A stretch of 64,000 nucleotides of DNA from Gammaproteobacteria bacterium. Lineage in GTDB: Bacteria; Pseudomonadota; Gammaproteobacteria; Pseudomonadales; Pseudohongiellaceae. The DNA lies in contig VMDC01000010.1 of assembly GCA_008081045.1 (NCBI GenBank), forward strand, positions 27,589 to 91,588. Direction: 5' to 3'. This document shows, in pieces, positions 46,688 to 54,999 of the stretch (its first letter is position 1; every line of letters starts with the position of its first letter). Under the pieces are notes generated by a model. That model made no database searches, was not told where the DNA came from, and was given only the letters and a program-made list of their open reading frames with translations. A program made the translations under genes and the position numbers.

Positions 46688-47107
46688 ATGTCGCTGAAAG
46701 GTTCCAAGACCGAAGAAAACCTCAAGGCCGCCTTCGCTGGCGAGTCTCAAGCCAACCGACGCTACCTTTACTTTGCACAGAAGGCTGACGTAGAGGGCTA
46801 CAACGACGTATCTGCCCTGTTCCGCTCCACCGCGGAAGGCGAAACCGGACACGCTCACGGACATCTCGAATATCTCGAGGAAGTCGGCGATCCTGCGACG
46901 GGCATGCCGATTGGCAGCACAGCCGACAACCTGAAGTCGGCGGTTGCAGGTGAGACGCATGAGTACACCGACATGTATCCCGGCATGGCCAAGGACGCCC
47001 GCGATGAGGGCTTCGAAGAAATTGCTGACTGGATGGAAACGCTCGCAAAAGCTGAGCGATCCCACGCCAATCGCTTCCAGAAAGCCTTAGATTCGCTGGA
47101 AGACTGA
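46688..47107 (+). CDS. Rubrerythrin (diiron domain only)
   Basis: Peroxide-reducing diiron protein of 139 residues (MSLKGSKTEENLKAAFAGES). Iron ligands are seen in GESQANRRY, EGETGHAHGHLEYL, AGETHEYTDMY and AKAERSHANRF (two ExxH pairs). It lacks the C-terminal rubredoxin domain of classical rubrerythrin, so an external electron donor is needed, and the Fe-S protein gene that follows is a candidate. GGGAG lies before the ATG. Divergent from oxyR. Confidence 0.95.
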   Translation: MSLKGSKTEENLKAAFAGESQANRRYLYFAQKADVEGYNDVSALFRSTAEGETGHAHGHLEYLEEVGDPATGMPIGSTADNLKSAVAGETHEYTDMYPGMAKDARDEGFEEIADWMETLAKAERSHANRFQKALDSLED

Positions 47108-47181
47108 CCTACTGCGGCTCCTGCAGGCACCCCTGCAGGAGCCAATCTTAATTTACTGTCTTTGCATTCAGGAGACCTTCC

Positions 47182-48543
47182 ATGGCAGAGCATGGCAGAG
47201 AAGGCGGCCTCGACGCGCCTACCAGACACCCACTCAATCAGGACGACCCAAAATTCTGGGATGAAGATGACCTGAATAAGGAACTGGAGCGGGTTTATGA
47301 TATTTGCCACGGCTGTCGACGCTGCGTCAGCTTGTGTAATGCTTTTCCGACCCTGTTCGATCTGGTTGACGAAAGCGACACCATGGAAGTGGACGGAGTT
47401 GCCGTTGCAGACTACAGCAAAGTCGTCGACCAGTGCTATCTCTGCGATCTTTGCTACCTGACAAAATGCCCCTACGTGCCGCCCCATGAGTGGAACCTGG
47501 ACTTCCCTCATCTGATGCTGAGAGCGAAAGCCGTCAAATTTAAAAAGGGAGACACCAAATTCAGGGACAACATCATCACCAGCACTGACATGGTTGGCAA
47601 AATGGCGTCAATGCCACTGGTCAACACTCTGGTCAACAGCGGAAACAAAAACAGCGCGGTGCGAGCCGCACTGGACAGCGGTCTGGGCATTCACAAGGAC
47701 GCCAAGCTGCCGGAATACCACCGCAAAACCGCCCGCAAGCAACATGCGGTGAAAATATACAATCCGCAGGCCAACTCGGACTCTGGGAACAACGCGGCCG
47801 GCACTGAAGGCGACCCCCTCAGTCGGGTAGCGCTCTTCACAACCTGCTATTGCAACTACAACGAGCCAGACATCGCCGACAGCGTCATCAAGATCCTCAC
47901 CCACAATGAGGTGGAAGTCAGCCTGCCCGCCAAGGAGCATTGCTGCGGCATGCCGAAACTGGAACTGGGCGACCTGACGACCGTACGCAAGCTCAAGGAG
48001 CTCAATGTTCCGGCCCTTTATGAACTCGTGTCCCGGGGCTACAGCATCATCGCTGCCGTTCCATCCTGTGTTCTGATGTTCAAGCAGGAGCTACCACTGA
48101 TGTTTCCGGATGACGAGAAAGTCAAAGCGGTTGCTGCTGCCTTCCATGATCCGTTCGAATTCCTGCACAAACTGCACAAGGCCGGCAGGCTCAAAACCGA
48201 CTTCAAACAGAAACTCGGCAATGTCAGCTATCACGTTGCCTGCCACCAGCGGGTACAGAATATCGGGCCGAAGACCAAACAGATTCTAGAGCTGATCGAA
48301 GACACCAGCGTCAATAACATTGAGCGCTGCTCAGGCCACGACGGTACCTATGGCGTAAAAAGCGAAACACTTAAATTTGCCAACAAAATCGCCAAACCTA
48401 TTGTCCGGCAGATCACACAGCAAGAACCCGACTACTATGGCAGCGACTGCCCGGTGGCCGGCAAACATATCGAAAACAACCTGCAGACAGACCAGGAAAC
48501 AGTGCACCCCATTGACTTACTCAGGCTCGCATACGGCCTGTAA
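47182..48543 (+). CDS. Fe-S oxidoreductase with two 4Fe-4S sites and CCG domains
   Basis: The 453-residue product has two CxxCxxC motifs: C42/C45/C48/C52 in CHGCRRCVSLC and C85/C88/C91/C96 in CYLCDLCYLTKC. CCG-type cysteine-rich domains follow with HCCGMP and ACHQ, and DCPVAGKH near the end. This is the GlpC/heterodisulfide-reductase-D architecture, often annotated as such. No flavin subunit is present. It sits between rubrerythrin and DUF3501, a recurrent three-gene set, so it probably supplies electrons to the diiron protein (inference). AGGAG precedes the ATG. Confidence 0.92.
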   Translation: MAEHGREGGLDAPTRHPLNQDDPKFWDEDDLNKELERVYDICHGCRRCVSLCNAFPTLFDLVDESDTMEVDGVAVADYSKVVDQCYLCDLCYLTKCPYVPPHEWNLDFPHLMLRAKAVKFKKGDTKFRDNIITSTDMVGKMASMPLVNTLVNSGNKNSAVRAALDSGLGIHKDAKLPEYHRKTARKQHAVKIYNPQANSDSGNNAAGTEGDPLSRVALFTTCYCNYNEPDIADSVIKILTHNEVEVSLPAKEHCCGMPKLELGDLTTVRKLKELNVPALYELVSRGYSIIAAVPSCVLMFKQELPLMFPDDEKVKAVAAAFHDPFEFLHKLHKAGRLKTDFKQKLGNVSYHVACHQRVQNIGPKTKQILELIEDTSVNNIERCSGHDGTYGVKSETLKFANKIAKPIVRQITQQEPDYYGSDCPVAGKHIENNLQTDQETVHPIDLLRLAYGL

Positions 48544-48592
48544 CTCACACTCAACACGAGACCACTTTATGAACTCTGAGGTAAAGATTGCC

Positions 48593-49177
48593 ATGAAGAA
48601 AATCGCTTTGGCTGACCTGCTTTCTCTCGAAGCCTATGAAGCCCAACGGCCCGTAATCCGCCAGGCCATTATGGATCACAAAAAGACCCGTAGGGTGCCG
48701 CTGGGCCCTAACGCGACACTGCACTTTGAAGATTATATGGTGATGCGCTATCAGATTATGGAATTGATCCGAGCTGAAAAGATCACCGCTGATGAGGAAC
48801 TAGAAGGCGAACTGGAAGCCTACAATCCGCTCATCCCGGACGGCAAAAACCTGAAGGTTACCTTCATGCTCGAATATCCTGACGAGGCGGAGCGGAAGGA
48901 AAGGCTGCGACAGCTTACCGGCATTGAAGAGTTGATTTCGATTCAGATCGCAGGCTTCGACCCGGTGTATCCAATCGCCAATGAAGACCTGCCGCGCTCC
49001 ACGGAAGACAAAACTTCAGCCGTCCATTTTCTGCGCTTCGAATTCACGGATGACATGATCGAGGCGGCAAAAAATGGCGCCTCCTGGAGTATTCGGTCAG
49101 AACATCTGAATTATCAGCACGCCACCGACCCCGTGGCGCCTGAAATCGCCGAATCCCTGCTGAGAGATTTCGCCTAA
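48593..49177 (+). CDS. DUF3501 family protein
   Basis: A 194-residue cytoplasmic protein, starting MKKIALADLLSLEAYEAQRP. It contains HKKTRRVPLGPNATLHFEDY and MRYQIMELIRAEKIT, as in other DUF3501 members. An in-frame ATG eight codons earlier (48569) is an alternative start; the ORF track goes much further up into the Fe-S gene. Function is unknown; the family co-occurs with rubrerythrin and the GlpC-like Fe-S protein. A terminator follows directly. Confidence 0.9.
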   Translation: MKKIALADLLSLEAYEAQRPVIRQAIMDHKKTRRVPLGPNATLHFEDYMVMRYQIMELIRAEKITADEELEGELEAYNPLIPDGKNLKVTFMLEYPDEAERKERLRQLTGIEELISIQIAGFDPVYPIANEDLPRSTEDKTSAVHFLRFEFTDDMIEAAKNGASWSIRSEHLNYQHATDPVAPEIAESLLRDFA

Positions 49178-49196
49178 CATTCAATCCGTGCGTCTG

Positions 49197-49236
49197 AAAA
49201 GGCCCCTTAGCGAATAATCGTTGAGGGGCCTTTTTT
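49197..49236 (+). terminator. Intrinsic terminator of the rubrerythrin unit
   Basis: AAAAGGCCCCTTAGCGA pairs with TCGTTGAGGGGCCTTTT around ATAA, with a T run at the end. Ends the rubrerythrin-Fe-S-DUF3501 transcript. Confidence 0.88.
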
Positions 49237-49314
49237 GTTCCGATAGACTGCCGACAAAACCAGAATAACTCACGTCTGCGCCCACGGCGGCGCACTTGCC
49301 TCGGGGTCCGATTC

Positions 49315-50553
49315 ATGAAATTTGCTCACTCCCTTTGTACCACTGCCCTTGTCAGTCTCAGCGTCATCTCGCATTGCGCAAGCGCCGACCATCATGAAGA
49401 AGAGGCCATCAAAATGATTGAGCCCTCGGTTTTCAAGCTCGATCAGGCGGATATAGACAATATTCGACAGCGCATGCAGGAAGCAGTCGATGGGGAATTT
49501 ATTCCGGGCGCCCTGATTCTGGTTGGCAATTCCGACGGAGTCGGGCTGCTCGAAACGGCAGGATTTCAGACATCTGCGGGACGCAATCCGGTGAACAGCC
49601 AGACGATCTTCCGAATCTATTCGATGACCAAGCCAATCGTCAGTGTGGCCGCCATGTCCCTAATTGAGGATGGCTTGCTCGCTCTGGATGACCCCATCGA
49701 AAAGTACATTCCTGAGTTCAGCAACCTGCGGGTGATAGACCGGGACAGTGGCGAAGTCCGCGCTGCGCGAAACTCGATTACCGTCGAGAATCTGTTAACT
49801 CATGAGTCAGGTCTGATACAGGCGATTTTTTCTCCTGACAGCGAACTGGGCAAGATGTACCAGCGGGATTTTCCGGACTATTCCGACATCACAGCACGGG
49901 ACCTCGCTGGCCGGATCGGCAAGCTCCCCGTGTATTTTGAACCGGGCAGTGCCTGGCATTATGGCCACTCAACCGATGTGCTCGGTGCGGTGCTCGAAGT
50001 GGCAGCAGGGAAAGCCCTCGATCAGGTGCTCAATGAACGGATATTTGAGCCGCTCGGCATGGATGAAACGTCATTCTACCTGTCAAGCGACAAGGCCGAG
50101 CGCATTGCAGAGCCGAACTTCGGCGCCATGGCTGACAACACGCAAGTCCGGGCAATGCTCTCCGGAGGCGGCGGACTCAATGCAACGACAGAAGACTATG
50201 TGCGATTCGCCGAGATGCTGCTCCGGGGCGGCGAATACCGTGGCACGAGAATCATTGAAGAAAGCACGCTGGATCTCATGCGTGAAAAACGTATCGGCAG
50301 CGAGGTATCCCGAGAGTTCTTTTTCTATGGTGAAACCGGCGATTGGGGACTGGGTTTTCATTTGCAACCCACTACGGAGGACCCGGACGGGCCGCACAAT
50401 TTCGGCTGGCGCGGAATTGGCGGCACCTTGTTTCTGGTCGATGAAGAAAACGATTTCTATATGATCTACATGGAGCAGAAGCGCGGGGGGCCCAGAGCCC
50501 CGTTCAACAACAATGTCGCGCAGCGGATGGTCTACGAGGCCATGCGAGACTAG
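49315..50553 (+). CDS. Exported beta-lactamase-family serine hydrolase
   Basis: A 412-residue product with a signal peptide (MKFAHSLCTTALVSLSVIS, cleavage near CASA). The class C/DD-peptidase-like active site has SMTK with Ser103 and Lys106, and a Tyr in WHYGHSTDVLG; FGWRGIGGTLF occupies the third-motif position. More likely an esterase (EstB-like) or peptidase than a resistance enzyme. Its stop overlaps the stop of pspF in the shared CTAG (50550-50553). Confidence 0.9.
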   Translation: MKFAHSLCTTALVSLSVISHCASADHHEEEAIKMIEPSVFKLDQADIDNIRQRMQEAVDGEFIPGALILVGNSDGVGLLETAGFQTSAGRNPVNSQTIFRIYSMTKPIVSVAAMSLIEDGLLALDDPIEKYIPEFSNLRVIDRDSGEVRAARNSITVENLLTHESGLIQAIFSPDSELGKMYQRDFPDYSDITARDLAGRIGKLPVYFEPGSAWHYGHSTDVLGAVLEVAAGKALDQVLNERIFEPLGMDETSFYLSSDKAERIAEPNFGAMADNTQVRAMLSGGGGLNATTEDYVRFAEMLLRGGEYRGTRIIEESTLDLMREKRIGSEVSREFFFYGETGDWGLGFHLQPTTEDPDGPHNFGWRGIGGTLFLVDEENDFYMIYMEQKRGGPRAPFNNNVAQRMVYEAMRD

Positions 50554-51572
50554 CCCAGCAGGTCATATTTTCTGAGATAACCGCGTAGCTGGTGATAGCT
50601 GAGGCCGAGAGTCTCGGCAGCCTTTTTCTGGTTGAATTGGTTCTGTTCAAGCGCCCGGCGTAACAGGGCAATTTCAAAATCCTTCACGGTGGATTTGAAA
50701 TCAAAAGAACCCGCCTCAGATGGCTGCAGCGCGGCCAGAGAATCCGCAGAAGCAGCTAGGCCTGCTTCACGCTCCGGACCAGGTGCCGACAGGCGATAGG
50801 GGGAGTCAAACGGATTGAACACCAGATTTGTGATGACACCTTCCCCATTCTGGTATACCGCCCTTTCAATGACATTTTTTAACTCGCGGATGTTTCCCGG
50901 CCACGGATAATTCAGCAGCGATGCGGTGACTGCATCGGAGAAACCCGAAAAGCGCTCCCCGCCGAGCTCTTTCACCATGCCGACCGCAAAATGTTCTGCC
51001 AGCACGAGGATATCTTCCGACCGCTCCCTCAGCGGCGGCAGAGTGATGACATCGAACGCGAGGCGGTCCAGCAGATCTTCTCTGAAGCGGTTCTGACGGG
51101 CCAGCTCGGGGAGGTCCTCGTTGGTTGCGGCGACGATGCGCACGTCCACAGAGAGCGTCTCGCTGCCGCCTAGGCGCTCAAATTCACCATATTCAATCAC
51201 TCTGAGGATTTTTTCCTGCACCGACAGCTCGGTGTTGGCCAGCTCATCCAGAAATAGGGTTCCTCCGTCTGCCCGCTCGAAGAAACCTTTGCGCTGCTTG
51301 ACGGCACCGGTAAAAGCCCCCGCTTCGTGGCCGAACAGCTGCGCCTCCAGCAGGGTTTCGCTCACTGCCGCGCAATTGATCTTGAGAAAAGTCTGTTCCC
51401 AGCGACGTGACAGAAAATGCAGCCGGGCCGCAACCAGCTCTTTACCGGTGCCCCGCTCGCCGACGATCAGAACCGGCTTGTTCAGGGGCGCAACCAGGGA
51501 AACATGTTCCTGCATCTCGAGGAAACTCGCTGATTCCCCGATCATGCGAGGCGCCTTCATACTGCTGTTCAT
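50550..51572 (-). CDS. pspF: Phage shock activator PspF
   Basis: Sigma-54 enhancer-binding protein of 340 residues that lacks an N-terminal sensor domain, as is normal for PspF, because PspA binding controls it. The AAA+ domain has Walker A GERGTGKE, the sigma-54 loop GAFTGA, Walker B GGTLFLDELAN and the R-finger region. The C-terminal Fis-type HTH is KKAAETLGLSYHQLRGYL. Divergent from pspABC. Confidence 0.96.
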   Translation of the reverse strand: MNSSMKAPRMIGESASFLEMQEHVSLVAPLNKPVLIVGERGTGKELVAARLHFLSRRWEQTFLKINCAAVSETLLEAQLFGHEAGAFTGAVKQRKGFFERADGGTLFLDELANTELSVQEKILRVIEYGEFERLGGSETLSVDVRIVAATNEDLPELARQNRFREDLLDRLAFDVITLPPLRERSEDILVLAEHFAVGMVKELGGERFSGFSDAVTASLLNYPWPGNIRELKNVIERAVYQNGEGVITNLVFNPFDSPYRLSAPGPEREAGLAASADSLAALQPSEAGSFDFKSTVKDFEIALLRRALEQNQFNQKKAAETLGLSYHQLRGYLRKYDLLG

Positions 51573-51673
51573 AAGAGCCGACCGTGCCGATGCTTACCTG
51601 TTGACCGGGTGTATCTAGGTCCACGCCCGGTTGCCGTGGAGAACGTTAGCGAAAATTACCACTTATTAAGTTA

Positions 51674-51689
51674 TCTGGCTATTTCCAGA
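51674..51689 (+). promoter_or_regulatory. Possible PspF enhancer half-site pair
   Basis: TCTGG-CTATTT-CCAGA is an inverted repeat about 100 bp before the predicted pspA start, a region where PspF sites lie in E. coli. No consensus was available for a firmer call. Confidence 0.3.
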
Positions 51690-51712
51690 AGCCTTACGCT
51701 CAAGGTTGAGAA

Positions 51713-51725
51713 TAATAGGTTGATT
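51713..51725 (-). promoter_or_regulatory. IHF-like site upstream of pspA
   Basis: On the minus strand AATCAACCTATTA fits WATCAANNNNTTR exactly. It lies between the enhancer region and the sigma-54 promoter, as in E. coli psp. Confidence 0.5.
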
Positions 51726-51753
51726 TATCAGTGGGTTACAGAACTTCATAGAG

Positions 51754-51770
51754 TTGGCACAATCCCTGCT
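51754..51770 (+). promoter_or_regulatory. Sigma-54 promoter of pspABC
   Basis: TTGGCACAATCCCTGCT, with GG and GC 12 bp apart as required for -24/-12 elements. It lies 56 bp upstream of the pspA ATG and divergent to pspF. Confidence 0.88.
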
Positions 51771-51825
51771 CTTCAGATCTTACACGCCACACAATTCAGG
51801 CGGTATGACTCAAGAGGAAGTCACC

Positions 51826-52488
51826 ATGAGTATTTTTTCGAGACTGTCAGACATTATCAATTCAAATATCAGCGCACTGCTGGACAAAGCAGAAAACCCG
51901 GAAAAGATGATCCGTATGGTGATTCAGGAGATGGAGGAAACGCTGGTCGAAGTGCGCAGCGGAACCGCCAAGGTCATTGCCGAGAAAAAGACCCTGTCCC
52001 GTCGCGCAGAGCAGCTGCGCAAACAAGCGACTGACTGGGAAAGCAAGGCCGAACTGGCCCTGACAAAAGGGCGAGAAGATCTGGCCAAAGCGGCCCTGCT
52101 TGAGAAAGCAAACATCCAGGCCAGTATCGAGATTACCGAGAACGACTTGGCCAAGCTGGATGAGACGCTCGATAAACTCAGCTCGGAAATAGAACAGCTG
52201 CAGGCCAAACTCAATGATGCGCGCGCACGGCAAAAAACGCTGGTGATGCGCAGCACGGCAACGCAATCACGGGTGGATGTCCACCAGCAACTCAATAGCC
52301 ATACTATTGACAACGCAATGGACAAATTTGAGTATTACGAGCGCAAGATAGATCAGATGGAAGGCCAGATAGACAGCAGCCACATCGAAGCGCGCGGCCT
52401 GCAAAGTGAATTCGATGAGCTTGAGAAGCAAGAAGCTATCGACAAAGAATTAGAAGCGCTCAAGAGCAAGCTGCAGCAAAACTCTTAA
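51826..52488 (+). CDS. pspA: Phage shock protein A
   Basis: ESCRT-III-like membrane-repair protein and inhibitor of PspF. The 220-residue product starts MSIFSRLSDIINSNISALLDKAENPEKM and is mostly long coiled coil with Q/E/K-rich helices. AGAGGA lies before the ATG at 51826; the upstream ORF-track extension runs into the promoter and is not real. First gene of pspABC. Confidence 0.97.
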   Translation: MSIFSRLSDIINSNISALLDKAENPEKMIRMVIQEMEETLVEVRSGTAKVIAEKKTLSRRAEQLRKQATDWESKAELALTKGREDLAKAALLEKANIQASIEITENDLAKLDETLDKLSSEIEQLQAKLNDARARQKTLVMRSTATQSRVDVHQQLNSHTIDNAMDKFEYYERKIDQMEGQIDSSHIEARGLQSEFDELEKQEAIDKELEALKSKLQQNS

Positions 52489-52509
52489 TAACTCCCGGCA
52501 GGTCCCCTC

Positions 52510-52749
52510 ATGGATGTTTTTGAATTCATCATCTCCATCGTCGCACTGGTTCTTATCTTCGTGACGCTATGGATAATTCTCCTGAGAAAGCGGCGAAACG
52601 ACTCCCCGATTCAGCCGGAAGGCCAATATGATCTGGACGAGCTCAGCCGCATGGCAGAGTCAATGGGTGATCGGATCGGCACACTGGAATCTATCCTCGA
52701 TGCCGAAGTGCCTGACTGGAGAGAGCAGCTCGAAAGAGGGAGTCAGTAA
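52510..52749 (+). CDS. pspB: Phage shock protein B
   Basis: Small inner-membrane protein of 79 residues: an N-terminal helix (FEFIISIVALVLIFVTLWIILL) followed by a short amphipathic region containing YDLDELSRMAESMGDRIGTLE. Works with PspC to release PspF from PspA. It lies 21 bp after pspA and one base before the pspC start. Confidence 0.93.
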   Translation: MDVFEFIISIVALVLIFVTLWIILLRKRRNDSPIQPEGQYDLDELSRMAESMGDRIGTLESILDAEVPDWREQLERGSQ

Positions 52750-52750
52750 C

Positions 52751-53533
52751 TTGTATCTCGATACAGCAAATCGATTCTGGCTGGGGGTATGCGCTGGTCT
52801 CGCAAACTGGCTGGACATTCCGGCAGCCATCGTCCGGATTGTCTTTATCCTCTGCGTCTTTGCCTGGCCCGGCTTTATCCTGGGGTATTTTGTTCTGTAC
52901 TTTTGCCTGGATAAGGAGTGGTCGCCCGGCAGCGTGCGGGACTATATTAAGCGCGCGCCAGCTGCCGAACATTTCCGCACGCTGAATTATCGAAAACCGA
53001 TCTATAAGAACACTCGTGAGAAAAAAATCGCAGGGGTCTGTGCCGGCCTGGCGGACTATCTCGAAATCAGTCCATTTTCGGTACGACTCTTCACGCTGCT
53101 GTCCCTGATACTCTTCGGACCGTTTACCTTCTGGGCTTATGTCATCTGCTGGTTTGTCTTCGAACCTGACCCTGACATGACCGATCAGAGGCGATACCAG
53201 CGCATCATGAAAAGGCGCGCGCGAAGGGCTGAACGTCAACAGCGCCGGTATGAAAGACGCGCAGCCCGCAAGCAGGCTCGGAGCAGACGCGGACATTACA
53301 GGAACTCTGAGCCGGCTGAGCCTGCCGCGGAAACCGCGTATTCCTCACATTCCCCACAACAGCATTTCGAATCTGCTCCGACTGATGAGCCTTCAGATCT
53401 CGGTGCGAATAATCGACACAGTCGCCAGCAATGCGTGGAGTCACTGGCCGCACTGGAGACCAGGCTACAGAAAATGGAGGCGTTCATGACTTCAAAGCGT
53501 TTCCGCCTGCACTGTGAAATCAAGCGAATTTAG
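52751..53533 (+). CDS. pspC: PspC with two tandem PspC domains
   Basis: Inner-membrane signalling protein. I start it at the TTG at 52751, nine bases after AGGGAG, giving 260 residues; the ORF-track start lies within pspB. Two copies of the PspC domain follow each other: FWLGVCAGLANWLDIPAAIVR (in part) and IAGVCAGLADYLEISPFSVR, each with a helix pair. A basic Arg-rich segment and a C-terminal LESLAALETRLQ-like helix (here ESLAALETRLQKMEAF) end the protein. E. coli PspC is about 120 residues with one such domain. Confidence 0.9.
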   Translation: MYLDTANRFWLGVCAGLANWLDIPAAIVRIVFILCVFAWPGFILGYFVLYFCLDKEWSPGSVRDYIKRAPAAEHFRTLNYRKPIYKNTREKKIAGVCAGLADYLEISPFSVRLFTLLSLILFGPFTFWAYVICWFVFEPDPDMTDQRRYQRIMKRRARRAERQQRRYERRAARKQARSRRGHYRNSEPAEPAAETAYSSHSPQQHFESAPTDEPSDLGANNRHSRQQCVESLAALETRLQKMEAFMTSKRFRLHCEIKRI

Positions 53534-53639
53534 GTCGTAGGCTTTACCCCAACTGCCAAAGCACACTTAGCACTCCCTCTTTTCCCTATTAGGCAGTACA
53601 CTGCGCATTGGCCCCTCCCAATTCAGCCAAACGAGTGTC

Positions 53640-54236
53640 ATGAAATTCTGTCACCACTGCGCTTCACCTATTGTTCTTCGAATCCCCGACGGCGATGACA
53701 AGGTCCGCCACTGCTGCAATCACTGTGACAGCGTGTTTTATGAAAATCCGAAGAATGTTGTCGGCACACTACCCTTTTACGAAGATAAGATTCTCTTGTG
53801 CAAACGCGCAATACAGCCCCGCCTTGGTAAGTGGACTCTTCCTGCTGGATTTATGGAAAATGGAGAAACCAGCCTTGAAGGTGCCGTGCGCGAAACTGCG
53901 GAGGAAGCCGGGGCCACCGTCAGGATTCATGACGACTGTCTGTATACCCTGTTCAATCTGCCGTCGATTAATCAGGTATACCTCTTCTTTCGTGCCGAGC
54001 TGGCGACTCCGGAGTTCGAGGCGGGCGCAGAGTCGCTCGAAGTCGGCCTATTCTCTGAATCGCAGATCCCCTGGAGCGAGATTGCGTTTCCCGTCGTCAG
54101 GACCACGATTGAATATTTTCTGGAAGACCGGCCGCGAGGCAGTTTCCCCGTGCGGATGTTTGACGTCCAGCATGGGGCAGACCGCAGTATTTCTACCCAT
54201 TTGATCAGCCAGAGCCTGCCGTCTGCGCGAGACTGA
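53640..54236 (+). CDS. Nudix hydrolase with zinc ribbon
   Basis: The 198-residue product has an N-terminal zinc ribbon (CHHC and CCNHC) and a Nudix box GFMENGETSLEGAVRETAEE (Gx5Ex7REUxEE). The zinc-ribbon plus Nudix layout resembles NADH/ADP-ribose pyrophosphatases, but it lacks the larger NudC N-terminal domain. Substrate unknown. ATG at 53640 follows an A/C-rich leader without a clear ribosome binding site. Confidence 0.92.
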   Translation: MKFCHHCASPIVLRIPDGDDKVRHCCNHCDSVFYENPKNVVGTLPFYEDKILLCKRAIQPRLGKWTLPAGFMENGETSLEGAVRETAEEAGATVRIHDDCLYTLFNLPSINQVYLFFRAELATPEFEAGAESLEVGLFSESQIPWSEIAFPVVRTTIEYFLEDRPRGSFPVRMFDVQHGADRSISTHLISQSLPSARD

Positions 54237-54423
54237 TTCAGATTCACAGAGAAATGTCAGCACTGCATACCGGCGCGCACCGGGCTAGGTATCGATGTGC
54301 ACCCGCCGCCGCAATGTTGACGAAACCGGCGTTGCCGGCCGAAGGACGCTCCCGTAATTTCGAAGCCAGAACCTCAGCAGTCAACACAGAGTACCGGGGA
54401 AACCGCAATTGACTCAGGATAAG

Positions 54424-54636
54424 TCAGAGATCCGTGATATAGCTGCGCACCGCCCGAAATGCGGGGGAGATACTGTCGGCCAGTCTGTTTATCGACTCTC
54501 AGTCTTCGTCTGCCCCTGCCTGCTCGAGATCCCGGCAAAGATCGGCCAGCTGATCCGCCCCGATCGACCGGGAGGAAGACTTCAGTTTATGAGCCTGCGC
54601 CTTCACCTCGACGGCAGCGCGTTCATCCAGCGCCTA
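54424..54636 (-). pseudogene. Decayed Hpt-domain remnant
   Basis: The minus-strand frame after a TAG at 54634-54636 reads DERAAVEVKAQAHKLKSSS, then RSIGADQLADLCRDLEQAGADED, an internal TGA at 54499-54501, then ESINRLADSISPAFRAVRSY and a stop at 54424. This is the helical Hpt domain of a hybrid sensor kinase with its phosphorylatable His in AHKLKSSS. A tryptophan codon is often expected where the TGA stands (ED-W-ES), so a TGG to TGA mutation is likely. Nothing of the kinase remains upstream, so the gene is a truncated relic. No ORF track entry shows it. Confidence 0.65.
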
Positions 54637-54676
54637 TGGCCGCGCGGCGCTGCCCAAACAGTGCTAGAAAGGTCGC

Positions 54677-54997
54677 TCAGGTTTTGGTCCGGATCGCCGT
54701 ATAAGCCACTTCCTCGTAGGGATGCGCCCGCTTGAGCGCAGCGATCACGGCTTTCAGGCATCGCTCTTCACACACCAACTCAAGCTTGTACTCGATCACT
54801 GTTTCGACCTGACCCTGATTACCAAGAAAAGGCGCACTGCCTTCCAGTGGTCGGAATTGCCCCTCACCTCTGGTTTGCCAGGCACAACAGTCGTAATTAC
54901 CGACCCTGCCGGCACCTGCCTCGAACAGCGCCGTTTTTACCGCAGTCAGATGCGATTCAGGCACATAAAGTTCAATTTTATACAGCGCGGATGACAC
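54677..54997 (-). CDS. YqfO/NIF3-C-like small protein
   Basis: A 106-residue cytoplasmic protein (GTG start) beginning MSSALYKIELYVPESHL. It has GAGRVGNYDCCAWQTRGEGQFRP and a C-terminal ALKRAHPYEEVAYTAI, the fold inserted in NIF3/YqfO proteins and related to CutA/PII. It stands alone here, two bases after purL, so is co-transcribed with it. Function is not established. Confidence 0.85.
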   Translation of the reverse strand: MSSALYKIELYVPESHLTAVKTALFEAGAGRVGNYDCCAWQTRGEGQFRPLEGSAPFLGNQGQVETVIEYKLELVCEERCLKAVIAALKRAHPYEEVAYTAIRTKT

Positions 54998-54999
54998 GG

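Noticed and set aside
54254-54384. Minus-strand open frame LTAEVLASKLRERPS next to the Hpt relic
   Set aside because: Short, no recognisable domain, no ribosome binding site; noted only as possible further decay.
54499-54501. TGA in the Hpt relic as a second selenocysteine
   Set aside because: Hpt domains have no redox role, no SECIS-like hairpin is seen, the 5' part is missing and a TAG also interrupts the frame.
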